Notes under the pieces: model-generated
What the model was told of the DNA's origin: nothing
Seen by the model: only the letters and a program-made list of their open reading frames with translations
The model's database searches: none
In this document: positions 1 to 9,300 of the stretch, in pieces
How positions within the stretch are numbered: position 1 is the stretch's first letter
Layout: each line of letters opens with the position of its first letter
Assembly (NCBI RefSeq): GCF_009712225.1
Contig: NZ_WASP01000007.1
Location: 19,203 to 67,181, forward strand
From: Desulfovibrio sp.
GTDB lineage: Bacteria; Desulfobacterota; Desulfovibrionia; Desulfovibrionales; Desulfovibrionaceae
Direction of reading: 5' to 3'
Length of the DNA stretch: 47,979 bases
Translations under genes and position numbers: made by a program

Positions 1-4
1 CCTT

Positions 5-36
5 CCCCCCCGCCGGGGGGGGCCACTTCCTTTTTT
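5..36 (+). terminator. GC-homopolymer hairpin with downstream T-tract at the left edge
   Basis: Seven C (5-11), the loop GCC and eight G (15-22) can form a very stable hairpin, and a T6 tract follows at 31-36. Read on the plus strand this resembles an intrinsic terminator for a gene left of the window, convergent with copA. The T-tract is 8 bases from the stem, which is far for a canonical terminator. The homopolymers may also mark an assembly edge. Confidence 0.3.
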
Positions 37-140
37 AGTTTTCACGGCCCTGCCAGTTTACCCTGCGGCCCCACAAAGGCAGGAGGCACGCGGAAGCCGT
101 CAGGGACTACAACTCGTTCCCCAGCCTGTTGCGGGCCTGT

Positions 141-2474
141 TTATTTGATATTGAAAAACCGCAACCGCAAGGCATTGGTCACAACAGAAACGGACGAAAG
201 CGCCATGGCCGTGCCAGCCAGCATGGGCGAAAGCATGGGGCCGCCAAAAACATGCAGCAACCCGGCAGCCACCGGCAAACCGAGCACGTTGTAGCCAAAT
301 GCCCAAAACAGGTTCTGGCGGATGTTGCGCATGGTTGCTCGCGAAAGGGCCAGCGCCGTAAGCACGGCCTCCATACCGTCGCGCATCAGCACAATATCGC
401 CCGCTTCGGCGCTCACATCCACGCCCGTTCCCACTGCCATGCCCACATGGGCGGCTGCCAGCGCCGGAGCATCGTTGATGCCGTCGCCCACCATGCCCAC
501 CACGTGGCCTTCTTCCTGAAGCCGTCGCACATAGGCGGCCTTGTCTGCGGGCAGTAGACCTGCGGCAATTTCGTCTACACCAGCCAGCTGGGCCACGGCC
601 TTTGCCGTGCGCTCGTTATCGCCCGTTAGCATGACCACACGCACACCCATGCCGCGCAGCCGGCTGACCACAGAGGCCGATTCAGGCCGCAGGGCATCTG
701 CCAGCGCCAGAATACCCGCCAGTCGCGTGCTACCCTGCTGTTCCACAGCCAACAACAGGGGGGTCTGGCCTTCCTGCGCCAGCTGGACCAGTTTGCCCTG
801 TGTTTCTTCTGGCACTGCAAGCCCGCGCTCGGTCATAAAGGCCGGGTTGCCAACAGCAATGCCCACGGGGCCGCCATCTACAACAACCTGGCCGGAAATA
901 CCCATGCCGGGGGCCACCTGCACATCTTCCACGGGCAGTAGGGGCAGGCCGCGCTCCCTGGCCGCCCCCACAAGGGCGAGGGCAAGGGGATGTTCCGAGC
1001 GCGCCTCCAGCGAGGCCGCCATGCCCAGCAGCGTGTTTTCGTCCATGCCTGCGGGACTCTCCAGCAGGGTCACGCCCGTAAGCACGGGCTTGCCCGTGGT
1101 GAGAGTGCCGGTCTTGTCCACAGCCAGTACGCTGATGTGCCCGGCCTGTTCAAGGGCCGCGCCGTTTTTGATCAGCACGCCGAGCTGCGCGCCCCGCCCA
1201 GTGCCCACCATGATGGACATGGGCGTGGCAAGGCCCATGGCGCAAGGGCAGGCCATAACCAGCACGGCCACAAACACCGTAAACGCCGTGGTTATGGGCT
1301 CTGCGCTGAACACAAGCCACGCGAGGCCCGCCACCAGGGCGAGAACCATAACCGTGGGTACAAAGTAAAAACTCACCCTGTCTGCAAGCCGCGCAATGGG
1401 AGCCTTGCTGCCCTGCGCCTCGCGCACCAGCCGGATTATACGTGCAAGCCGTGTGTTGCCGCCCACGGCCTCGGCCACAAAGGTGAGGGAGCCCTCGCCG
1501 TTGACGCTGCCAGCGGCCAGCTTGTCGCCCGGCCCCACGGGTACGGGTATGGATTCCCCCGTAAGCAGCGAAAGATCCACGGCGCTCTTGCCGGTCAGCA
1601 CTGCACCGTCCACCGGTACGCGGCCACCGGGCCTGAGCAGCAAGTGGTCGCCAACGCGCACCTGATCAAGGGCAATCTGTTCCGGGGCCGCAGCCGGGTC
1701 TTCCGCACTGAGGCGCAGCGCGTGCTCTGGCGTGAGGCTCATGAGCGCGCCCATGGCATCGCCAGCACGGCGTTTGGCCACGGCTTCCAGAAACTGCCCA
1801 AGCTCGATCATGGTCAGCAGCACAGCGCACGACTCATAATAAAGGTTCATGGCTCGGGTCATGGGCTCGCTGCCTGCAAGACCCAGCAGTGTGTTGCCAA
1901 GGCTGAACAGAAAGGCCGCGCCAGTGCCCACCGCCACCAGGCTGTCCATGGCCGGAGCCTTGCGCAACAGTGCGGCGATGCCATCCACATAAAAATGACG
2001 CCCCAGCCACACCACCGGCAGGGTCAGCACCAGCTGGGCCAGCATGAAGGCATTTGGTGAAAGATGCGGGTCAATTGCCCGCGGCAGAGGCAGCCCCAAC
2101 ATGTGCCCCATGGAAATGACCAGCAGGGGTACGGCAAATGCCGCCATGGGCAGCAGACGGCGCAGGCGGGCGTGGATATCTGCCGCCGCCCTGGCCTTGT
2201 TTTCTTCAAACTGGCGGGCGGCATCATCGCTGGCCGCAGGAGTGGCGGTGAACCCCAGGGCGGCGACGCGCTCCATTATCTGTTGTTGCAGTTCTGCTCC
2301 GTCACCCTGGCCCGGCCAGACTTCCGCACTGGCAGCCGCCAGATTGACGCTGATTTTTTCCACTCCTTCCATGCGGCCCACCACCCGCTCGATACGCGAG
2401 GAGCAGGCGGCGCAATGCATGCCGCCAATGTCAAAACGCAGGGGGCATGCGGATTTTTCTGTATCGGTATTCAT
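141..2474 (-). CDS. copA: Copper-translocating P1B-type ATPase
   Basis: 777-residue membrane pump that exports Cu(I) from the cytoplasm using ATP. An N-terminal heavy-metal domain carries GMHCAACSSR (Cys21, Cys24). It is followed by paired membrane helices, the TGES actuator motif, the transmembrane metal site CPC (in MACPCAMGLATP), the phosphorylation site DKTGTLT, and the hinge motifs TGDNERT and GDGINDAP. All catalytic motifs are intact and the length is normal for a CopA with one metal-binding domain. The ATG at 2474 is preferred over an upstream in-frame ATG at 2579 because it has a GGAGAG ribosome site and begins just before the metal domain. It is divergent from a small copper chaperone gene, which supports copper rather than zinc or cadmium. 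No copper regulator gene lies beside it. Confidence 0.95.
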   Translation of the reverse strand: MNTDTEKSACPLRFDIGGMHCAACSSRIERVVGRMEGVEKISVNLAAASAEVWPGQGDGAELQQQIMERVAALGFTATPAASDDAARQFEENKARAAADIHARLRRLLPMAAFAVPLLVISMGHMLGLPLPRAIDPHLSPNAFMLAQLVLTLPVVWLGRHFYVDGIAALLRKAPAMDSLVAVGTGAAFLFSLGNTLLGLAGSEPMTRAMNLYYESCAVLLTMIELGQFLEAVAKRRAGDAMGALMSLTPEHALRLSAEDPAAAPEQIALDQVRVGDHLLLRPGGRVPVDGAVLTGKSAVDLSLLTGESIPVPVGPGDKLAAGSVNGEGSLTFVAEAVGGNTRLARIIRLVREAQGSKAPIARLADRVSFYFVPTVMVLALVAGLAWLVFSAEPITTAFTVFVAVLVMACPCAMGLATPMSIMVGTGRGAQLGVLIKNGAALEQAGHISVLAVDKTGTLTTGKPVLTGVTLLESPAGMDENTLLGMAASLEARSEHPLALALVGAARERGLPLLPVEDVQVAPGMGISGQVVVDGGPVGIAVGNPAFMTERGLAVPEETQGKLVQLAQEGQTPLLLAVEQQGSTRLAGILALADALRPESASVVSRLRGMGVRVVMLTGDNERTAKAVAQLAGVDEIAAGLLPADKAAYVRRLQEEGHVVGMVGDGINDAPALAAAHVGMAVGTGVDVSAEAGDIVLMRDGMEAVLTALALSRATMRNIRQNLFWAFGYNVLGLPVAAGLLHVFGGPMLSPMLAGTAMALSSVSVVTNALRLRFFNIK

Positions 2475-2553
2475 GGGCTCTCCACTTGTCTTTCGGTGTG
2501 GCCGGGCGTAGTGTGTAGATGAAAATGAAAACGCTTTCCTGATGGAGGATACG

Positions 2554-2751
2554 ATGAAAAGTCTGAAAGTCAATGGCATGCGCTGCGGTCACTGCAAGGC
2601 GGCGGTTGAAGAAGCGGCGGCCAAGATTGCGGGCGTTGCCAATCCGCAGGTGAGCCTTGAAGACAAGGAACTGCGCTTTGAAGAAACCGCACCGGTGGAC
2701 ATGCAGGCCCTGAAAACGGCCATAAGCAACATCGGTTTTGACCCGGAATAA
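2554..2751 (+). CDS. copZ: Small heavy-metal-associated (HMA) copper chaperone
   Basis: 65-residue soluble protein made of one HMA ferredoxin-like fold, with the metal-binding motif GMRCGHC near the N-terminus. Family members carry Cu(I) to the ATPase, and the divergent copA next door is the obvious partner. An ATG at 2542 is also in frame, but GGAGG at 2544-2548 is well spaced for the ATG at 2554, so the shorter start is chosen. The 79-bp gap to copA must hold both divergent promoters. I could not identify a CueR, CsoR or CopY operator in it. Confidence 0.88.
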   Translation: MKSLKVNGMRCGHCKAAVEEAAAKIAGVANPQVSLEDKELRFEETAPVDMQALKTAISNIGFDPE

Positions 2752-2783
2752 CCCCAAGGGTTCATACACAGCCTGTTTAAAAA

Positions 2784-2833
2784 TCAGGGGGCGCTGCCAG
2801 CATGCCAGATGCGCGTGCGGCAACGCCCCCTGA
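2784..2833. terminator. Inverted repeat after copZ
   Basis: TCAGGGGGCG (2784-2793) and CGCCCCCTGA (2824-2833) form a perfect 10-bp stem. On the plus strand it is followed by CTATTATT, a weak U-tract. On the minus strand the stem is followed by T5, so it would work better for antisense transcription. It probably ends the copZ transcript and insulates it from the next gene. Confidence 0.5.
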
Positions 2834-3018
2834 CTATTATTGAAGGGGCACCCCATCCGCCGCAGACAACCCAGGCCAGAGCAGGAGCGCTGCAGGAGCC
2901 AGCCGGATACTTCCGCTTTACGTCCCGTACCTTGCCGTTTTCGGCCAAATGGCGTAGTAACGGGCAGGTAATCATTGCCATACATCCCTCGCACCCTCAC
3001 CGCAACGGCACCACAGGC

Positions 3019-4581
3019 ATGCAAACACATCCCACCAGAGTAACAGATATTTTTTGCGCGGGCCGCTGGATTTTCCTGCTGTGCTGTCTGCTGACCGCTA
3101 CGCCTGCCGTGGCGGCTCCCGGCGTTTTTTCGCTGGATTTTACCACCATACGGCTTGGGGATGATGCGCAGGGCTCCATAACCACAAGCGGAGAGGCAGC
3201 CACGGTTGTGCAGCCAGTGCACACCAGCGACGCCAGCCCGACTGCTGATATCCTGCTGACTGCGGCTGCCAGCAATCCGGTCTCTCCGGTGGTGCTCGTG
3301 GTGGGCGGCATTCAGGGTGACGAGCCGGGCGGATTTTCTGCTGCTACCCTGCTGACCACGCACTACACCATTCAAAAGGGTGTGCTGTGGGTTGTGCCCA
3401 ACCTCAACTTTCCCAGCATTATCAAGCGCTCGCGCGGCCTGCACGGCGATATGAACCGCAAGTTTGCCAAGCTCGACAACAGCGACCCCGAATTTGGCAC
3501 GGTACGCCGCATTCAGGAGCTTATCAGTCATCCCCGTGTGAACCTTGTGCTCAACTTGCACGACGGCAGCGGTTATTACCGGCAGTCGTACGAAGACAAA
3601 CTGCGCAATCCCAACCGATGGGGGCAGTCTGTCATCATAGATCAGGAATCCCTTTCCGGGGCATTTATGGGTTCGCTGGGCGACGAAGCCCGACAGGCAG
3701 CCGAATCAGCCAACAGCAGGCTTCTCTCACCGCAGCACACTCTGCACGTGCACAATACCAAAACAGCCGAAGGCGACCACGAAATGGACAGAAGCCTTTC
3801 ATACTTTGCCGTGAGGCAGGGCAAGGCGGCTTTTGGGCTTGAAGCCAGCAAGGAATTTTCTGTTGAAGTGCGCGCCTACTATCACCTGCTGATGGTTGAA
3901 TCGTTCCTGACGCAGGCGGGTGTGACCTTTACGCGAAATTTTGAAATGAACCCCGATGGCATACGCGAGGCATTGCTGGACAACCTGGGTGTTTCGTTTG
4001 CCGACAACAAGATATTCCTGCCGCTTGAAGATGTACGCCCGGCCATTAATCTGCTGCCCCTCTCAAAAGACGCACCAGCCCAGGCTGTGACCTCAAAACC
4101 CATCATGGCCGTGCTGCCCTGCGCCAAGGGTGAGGAAGGCCAGTACTGCGTACACTACGGCAACCGCATGATTACGCTCATCCGCCCCGACTGGCGCGAG
4201 ATGGACCACAGCATCACGGGCATGCGCGTGCTTGCAGATGGCCGCGAGGCCCAGGCCGAGTTCGGTCAGGTGGTGGAGGTGTCCAAAAGTCTTGTGGTAC
4301 AGCCCGCGCACGGTTACAGGGTCAACGCCATCGGCTACGACAGCGGCCGCAAGGATGAAAGCGGCGAAACCATGACCCTCAAGGACTTTCAGACGCGCTT
4401 TTCTGTTGACCGCCAGGGCAGGCTCTACCGCGTGGAGGTCTACAAGGACCAGCGCTTCAGCGGCATGTTTCTGGTACGATTTGTTTCTGGCGCAAGCCGC
4501 ATGACTCGCAACGACCCTCTGCCCAAGTCTCAGGACAGGCTGCCCGACAGGCCAGGTCAGGAATCAACATTGGGGTTCTGA
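3019..4581 (+). CDS. Exported M99/M14-type peptidoglycan DL-carboxypeptidase (Csd4/Pgp1-like)
   Basis: 520-residue protein with a signal peptide (hydrophobic residues about 17-30, cleavage likely after AVAA at 33). The zinc-site motif GGIQGDE gives Gln99 and Glu102, NLHDG gives His181, and GLEASKEF gives the candidate catalytic Glu275. In Csd4 of Helicobacter pylori the corresponding residues are, from memory, Gln46, Glu49, His128 and Glu222. The spacings 49-128 and 128-222 are reproduced exactly here (79 and 94). Csd4/Pgp1 enzymes trim the terminal meso-diaminopimelate from tripeptide stems in the periplasm and set helical or curved cell shape. About 200 further residues form C-terminal domains. 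The ATG at 3019 is chosen because it starts the signal peptide; its ribosome site is weak. gpsA follows after 7 bases. Confidence 0.8.
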   Translation: MQTHPTRVTDIFCAGRWIFLLCCLLTATPAVAAPGVFSLDFTTIRLGDDAQGSITTSGEAATVVQPVHTSDASPTADILLTAAASNPVSPVVLVVGGIQGDEPGGFSAATLLTTHYTIQKGVLWVVPNLNFPSIIKRSRGLHGDMNRKFAKLDNSDPEFGTVRRIQELISHPRVNLVLNLHDGSGYYRQSYEDKLRNPNRWGQSVIIDQESLSGAFMGSLGDEARQAAESANSRLLSPQHTLHVHNTKTAEGDHEMDRSLSYFAVRQGKAAFGLEASKEFSVEVRAYYHLLMVESFLTQAGVTFTRNFEMNPDGIREALLDNLGVSFADNKIFLPLEDVRPAINLLPLSKDAPAQAVTSKPIMAVLPCAKGEEGQYCVHYGNRMITLIRPDWREMDHSITGMRVLADGREAQAEFGQVVEVSKSLVVQPAHGYRVNAIGYDSGRKDESGETMTLKDFQTRFSVDRQGRLYRVEVYKDQRFSGMFLVRFVSGASRMTRNDPLPKSQDRLPDRPGQESTLGF

Positions 4582-4588
4582 ACCAATC

Positions 4589-5584
4589 ATGTCCAATCCC
4601 ACCATCTGCGTTGCGGGCGGCGGTAGCTGGGGCACAGCCCTGGCCCACCTGCTGGCCGCCAACGGTTACGATACGTCTCTCTGGCTGCGTGACGCTGCCG
4701 TTGCCGAAGCTGTAAACAGCCGCCACGAAAACCCGCGCTACCTGCCGGGCTTTGCCCTGCACCCCAACCTGGCCGCTACCACGGCCCCCACGGTTCTGGG
4801 CAGGGAGATTGTGGTGCTGGCCGTGCCGTGCCAGCAGCTGCGCGGCTGGCTTGCGGCCAATGCAGTGCACTTTTGCAGCAATGCCGTGCTTGTCAACGCC
4901 GCCAAGGGCATTGAGACAGCCAACCTTGTCACCTGTGCCGAGATTGCCCAGCAATCTCTCGCCCATCTGCACCCCCGATATGCGGTTCTCTCCGGCCCAT
5001 CCTTTGCTGCAGACGTGCTGCGGGGCCTGCCTACGGCAGTGGTGCTTGCCTCGGCGGACGAAGCCCTTGGACATACCCTGCGTCAGATATTTTCCAGCTC
5101 CAGCTTTCGCTGCTATTCCAGCACCGACGTGATGGGCGTTGAAATGGGCGGCGCCGTCAAAAACGTCATGGCCATTGCCGCAGGCGTATGCGATGGGCTT
5201 GGCCTTGGGCACAACAGCCGTGCGGCCCTCATAACCCGTGGCCTTGCAGAAATGAGCCGCCTTGGCGTGGCGCGCGGCGCACAGCCGCACACATTCATGG
5301 GCCTCTCCGGCCTGGGCGACCTTACCTTGACCTGCACCGGCGACCTCTCGCGCAACCGGCAGGTTGGGCTGCGACTTGGCCGGGGTGAAAAGCTCGATCA
5401 GATCACCGCAAGCCTCGGCATGGTGGCAGAAGGGGTAAAGACCACCGCGGCAATCTACGATCTTGCCCGCTGCCTGCACGTGGACGCCCCCCTTACGGAA
5501 GCCGTGCACAGCATACTGTACCGCAACTGCGACCCGCTGGAAGTGCTGCACAATCTCATGTCGCGCCGCCTGCGCGACGAGTAG
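4589..5584 (+). CDS. gpsA: Glycerol-3-phosphate dehydrogenase [NAD(P)+]
   Basis: 331-residue cytosolic enzyme that reduces dihydroxyacetone phosphate to sn-glycerol-3-phosphate, the backbone for phospholipids. The N-terminal Rossmann motif GGGSWGTAL is clear, followed by the family blocks LSGPSFA and GAVKNVMAIAAG (substrate and active-site region, with its Lys) and SGLGDL. The length is typical. The start lies 7 bases after the carboxypeptidase stop, so the two are probably co-transcribed. The stop codon and ribosome-site region fall inside a small hairpin (4569-4587). Confidence 0.95.
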   Translation: MSNPTICVAGGGSWGTALAHLLAANGYDTSLWLRDAAVAEAVNSRHENPRYLPGFALHPNLAATTAPTVLGREIVVLAVPCQQLRGWLAANAVHFCSNAVLVNAAKGIETANLVTCAEIAQQSLAHLHPRYAVLSGPSFAADVLRGLPTAVVLASADEALGHTLRQIFSSSSFRCYSSTDVMGVEMGGAVKNVMAIAAGVCDGLGLGHNSRAALITRGLAEMSRLGVARGAQPHTFMGLSGLGDLTLTCTGDLSRNRQVGLRLGRGEKLDQITASLGMVAEGVKTTAAIYDLARCLHVDAPLTEAVHSILYRNCDPLEVLHNLMSRRLRDE

Positions 5585-6353
5585 CATCACCAGCCCTTCA
5601 TCAGTGCTCCACCTATCCTTACAACACGCCTGCACCTATCGTGACAGCACGTTACGTCTGCGTAATGCAGCCGCACAACCATCTGGACAGTCAGGATAAT
5701 TCCGGGCTGTTTCCGGGCGGGTCGACCTCCTTTTTTCCCTCTTTTCTGATCGCTCAAAAAAAATTCTCACTTTTTTTCCGGCCCCAATTTTTTTTGGCGC
5801 GAGCCATCTGACCTCTGCCACACTGGTAAAATAAATCACAAAAAAGCGCGCAGCACGCAATGACTTTGCCAGAAATATCAGCGCATATTTCACACGTTTT
5901 TCTATTTATTGCTACTGCGAAATTTGCACGATTTAGCTCATATTCCGATAGTTCAAAAAATCACATTTTAACATGTCGTTGTCATTGAATTTCACAACGT
6001 TGCACAATGCATTAGCGATTTTTTGCACAATTTGATTGTGTAAACAGTTAAATGAGAACTAACATACCGATTTCACAGCCTCCCAAAATCGCGCAAAACA
6101 CACAGCCGTTATTTCACCTATTCACTTTTTACCCGTTTTGATACCAAATTTTGCAATCTACCTGATCTTTTTAAAAGAGTTGTTGCTTGCAACGCTTTGC
6201 AAAGTGGGCTAAGGCAAAAAAACTCTTTAAAAGTATTTTTTCACGACATGGTATGGTGGTGATACCATCACACCATTTAGGGAATGCGGCCCGGACTTGA
6301 CCGGGCTGATCCGCCGGGTTCATCCGAGAGACCCGCAAACCACGGGGCAAACT
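5585..6353 (+). promoter_or_regulatory. AT-rich 769-bp regulatory region upstream of the coo operon
   Basis: No convincing gene lies here, and the region is far richer in A/T than its surroundings. It holds long T-tracts (5771-5777, 5788-5797). The hexamer TTGCAC occurs three times (about 5924, 6000 and 6023). The octamer TGATACCA occurs twice (6139-6146, 6260-6267), the second as half of the perfect inverted repeat ATGGTAT-N7-ATACCAT (6248-6268). A nested set of inverted repeats spans 6174-6228, and GCCCGG-N6-CCGGGC (6289-6306) lies in the presumed leader. The cooM promoter and operators are expected here. I could not place a convincing sigma-70 or sigma-54 promoter by eye. Confidence 0.6.
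6248..6268. promoter_or_regulatory. Candidate operator, inverted repeat upstream of cooM
   Basis: ATGGTAT (6248-6254), a 7-base spacer, then ATACCAT (6262-6268) form a perfect dyad 86 bases before the cooM start. The right half belongs to TGATACCA, which recurs exactly at 6139-6146. Such dyads with a repeated half-site are typical of dimeric regulators. The cognate protein is unknown, and it does not match the TGTGA-N6-TCACA pattern of Crp proteins. Confidence 0.4.
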
Positions 6354-9300
6354 ATGACGGAATCACTGTTTTCGGCTGGCGGCTTTCTTGTGCCGCTTCT
6401 CGTGGGCATGGCCCTTATGCTGTACGGCGCGGCCAAATCCGTGCAACAGCGCAACAATCCCCGCAGCCTGATCCTATGGGGTTCGCTGCACGACGCAGGC
6501 ATCTTCTGTCTGGGTCTGGGAGCCAGTGGCGGCATCAACAGTACGGGCCTGTGGCTCTTCGTACTGTTCCAGGCAGCTGCTCGGCTGCTGGCCTGGGCTG
6601 CCCTGACGCGGCTTACCCCCCCGGCGCTTGGCGCGCCGGTACAGCTGCAGGATCTTTGCGCTACCGCTAAGCGTCAACCCTGGACCGCCGCCTGTTTCGG
6701 GCTGGGCATGCTGGCCGCAGTGGGCGGCTCGCCATTCCTGGTGCCTGAAGCGCGCATGTTCATCAGTGCAGGCGTACTGGGCAGCATGCCCGGCGCCATG
6801 GCTGCTCTGCTGTGTATGGCTCTGGCCACCACAGTGCTTATCTGGCTGCATGTGGAAGCCGTGCGCATCGCCGTGCTCGACACCACTGCAGACGAAGGTT
6901 CCAGCAGCTCCTGGGCGGCGCCTGCGGGCAACGTCTTCCTGATGCTGGGTCTTGCTGCGGTTGTGGCCCTGCTGGGCGTGTTCCGCGGCCCGATCACCGG
7001 CATGCTGGCTTCTGCCTATAATGTGGCTGTGCCGCATTCGGCAGCACACCCTGCATACTGGTGTTACTACCTTGGCGCCTTCGCCACCGGTGCTGCCTTT
7101 CTGGTAAAGTTTGACCGCGCTCCCCTTGTGGGCGTGGCCTCTGCCGCACTGGCGCTCTTTGCCACACTGGCAGCCGAGGCAGCCCCCACCGCCAAGCTCT
7201 TCCTGATCATGGTCAGCGTTGTGGCTCTGGTGGTCAGCGTGTACTCGCTGAGCTACATCCATGAACGGCATGGCCGCTACTGGTTCTTCCTGCTGCTTAC
7301 CTTCGCCTCGCTGGCGGGCATCGTTTCTTCCAGCGATTCGGCGAACATGTACGGCTACTGGGAACTCATGACCTTCGCCTCCTACTTCCTGGTGGTGCAT
7401 GAGAACAACCGCAGCGCCTACGACGCCGGTCTCAAATATTATGTAATGTGCGCGGGCGGCGCGCTGTTCATGCTGCCCGGCCTGTTGCTGCTGGGCGATC
7501 CCACGCTTTCGTCCGGTCTGGTTCAGGGCGCATTTGTGCTTTGCCTTGCTGGCTTTGCCGTCAAGATGGGCCTTGTGCCCCTGCACTCCTGGCTGCCTGA
7601 CGCCCACCCCGCAGCGCCTTCTTCCGTGTCTGGTCCCCTTTCGGGTATCATCACCAAGATGGGCGTGTTCGGCATAGTTGTGGTGCTGCTCATGCGGCCC
7701 ATGATCGTGGGCATGCCCGGCCTGTTCGGCCTTTCGTGGCTGGGCACGGGCCTGGTTGCCATGGGCGCGGCCACCCTTGTGTATGGTGAAGTCATGGCCC
7801 TGCGCCAGGATGACATCAAACGCATGCTGGCCTACTCGACCCTTGGTCAGATTGGCGAAATCGCCCTGGTGCTCGGCATTGGCACATGGCTCTCGACCAC
7901 GGGTGCCCTGTGGCACATGCTCAACCACGCCATCATGAAAGACCTGCTCTTCCTTGGTGCAGGCGCTCTCATCATGCGTGCGGGCAGCCGCAAGCTTGCC
8001 GACCTGCGCGGCCTTGGCCGCCAGATGCCCGTTACCGTTGCCTGCATGGGCATCGGCCTTGTGAGCATCATGGGTCTGCCGCCCTTTGGCGCTTTCTACA
8101 GCAAGTTCATGATGATCCAGGCGGCCACAGCCGCTGGGCACATCTGGCTGGCGGCCCTGATTCTGGGCGGCTCGCTGGTGGGACTGATCTACTATACGCG
8201 CATTCTTAAAACCCTGGTGTTCGAAGAACGCCCCGCAGACCTGCCCGCCGTCACCGAGGTGCCGCGCAGCATGCAGATCGGCCTGGCTGTTCTGGCCGCA
8301 ATTTGCGTCATCATGGGCCTTGCCCCGCAACTTGCCATGAACCTTGTGGTTCCTGTGGCCTCCATGTGCTTCACGCCCAACCTCACCGACCCCGACGTGC
8401 TGGTCGCCATGAATGTTTCGTGGCCCATCTTTGTGGTTGTGCCGGTGTTTGGCGCGCTGATCCCGGCCATGTTCTACCGCGATCGCAAGAAGGCCGGCTG
8501 GGCCAGCGTGGGTGTGCTGCTGTTCACCGCACTGTTGGTTGTGCTGTTTGGCCGCGGTCTTGATACGCTTTCATTCTGCTTTGCCCTGGTTGTTCCCGTG
8601 CTGGGTGCGGTCAACATGGCCTACGCCCTTGGCTACATGGAACACAGCCATCGCCAGTGGCGCTTCTACTGCGCCTTTACCGCCATGTGCGGCGGTCTCA
8701 TCGGCATGGCAGCCAGTCAGTACATGCTGAGCTTCTTCCTGTTCTGGGAAATCATGAGCTCGTGGACGCTGTACCTGGCCATTGCCCACGAAGGCGACAA
8801 GGACTCGCTGCGCGAAGCCTTCAAGTACTTTATCTTCAACGTGTTTGGCGCTGGATTCATCTTCCTGGGCATGTGTCTGGTTGGGCCTTTCACGCCCTTC
8901 AACGCCACCCTGCTCACCGGTGCGGCCCCCTACATGCCCCACGGCGCTGCTTGGCTTGGCATGGCCCTGCTGGCCGCCGGCTTCCTGATGAAGGCGGCGC
9001 AGCTGCCCTTCCGCATTGACTGGCAGATGCACCCGGCGCTGGCTCCCACGCCTGTTTCCGGTTACATCTCGTCCGTGCTGCTTAAGAGCGCCATTCTCGG
9101 CCTCATCAAGCTGTTCATGCTCATGGGCGGCGGCTTTATGCTGGCTGGCGTGCTGGGCGGCATGGAGCAGAACATCATCAGCACCATCGCCATGTGGGTT
9201 GGCGGCATCACCATTATCATGGCTGCCTTGCAGGCCCTGCGCACCAACGTCATCAAGCTTGTGTTCATCTACTCTACGGTGAGCCAGCTGGGTTACATGG

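Noticed and set aside
6136..6353. A sigma-54 promoter for the coo operon
   Set aside because: No GG-N10-GC element with the TGGCAC/TTGC context could be found by eye.
6474..8330. A 618-codon minus-strand open frame opposite cooM
   Set aside because: Composition is His/Gln/Gly-rich as expected from the antisense of a membrane protein gene. No motifs are present.
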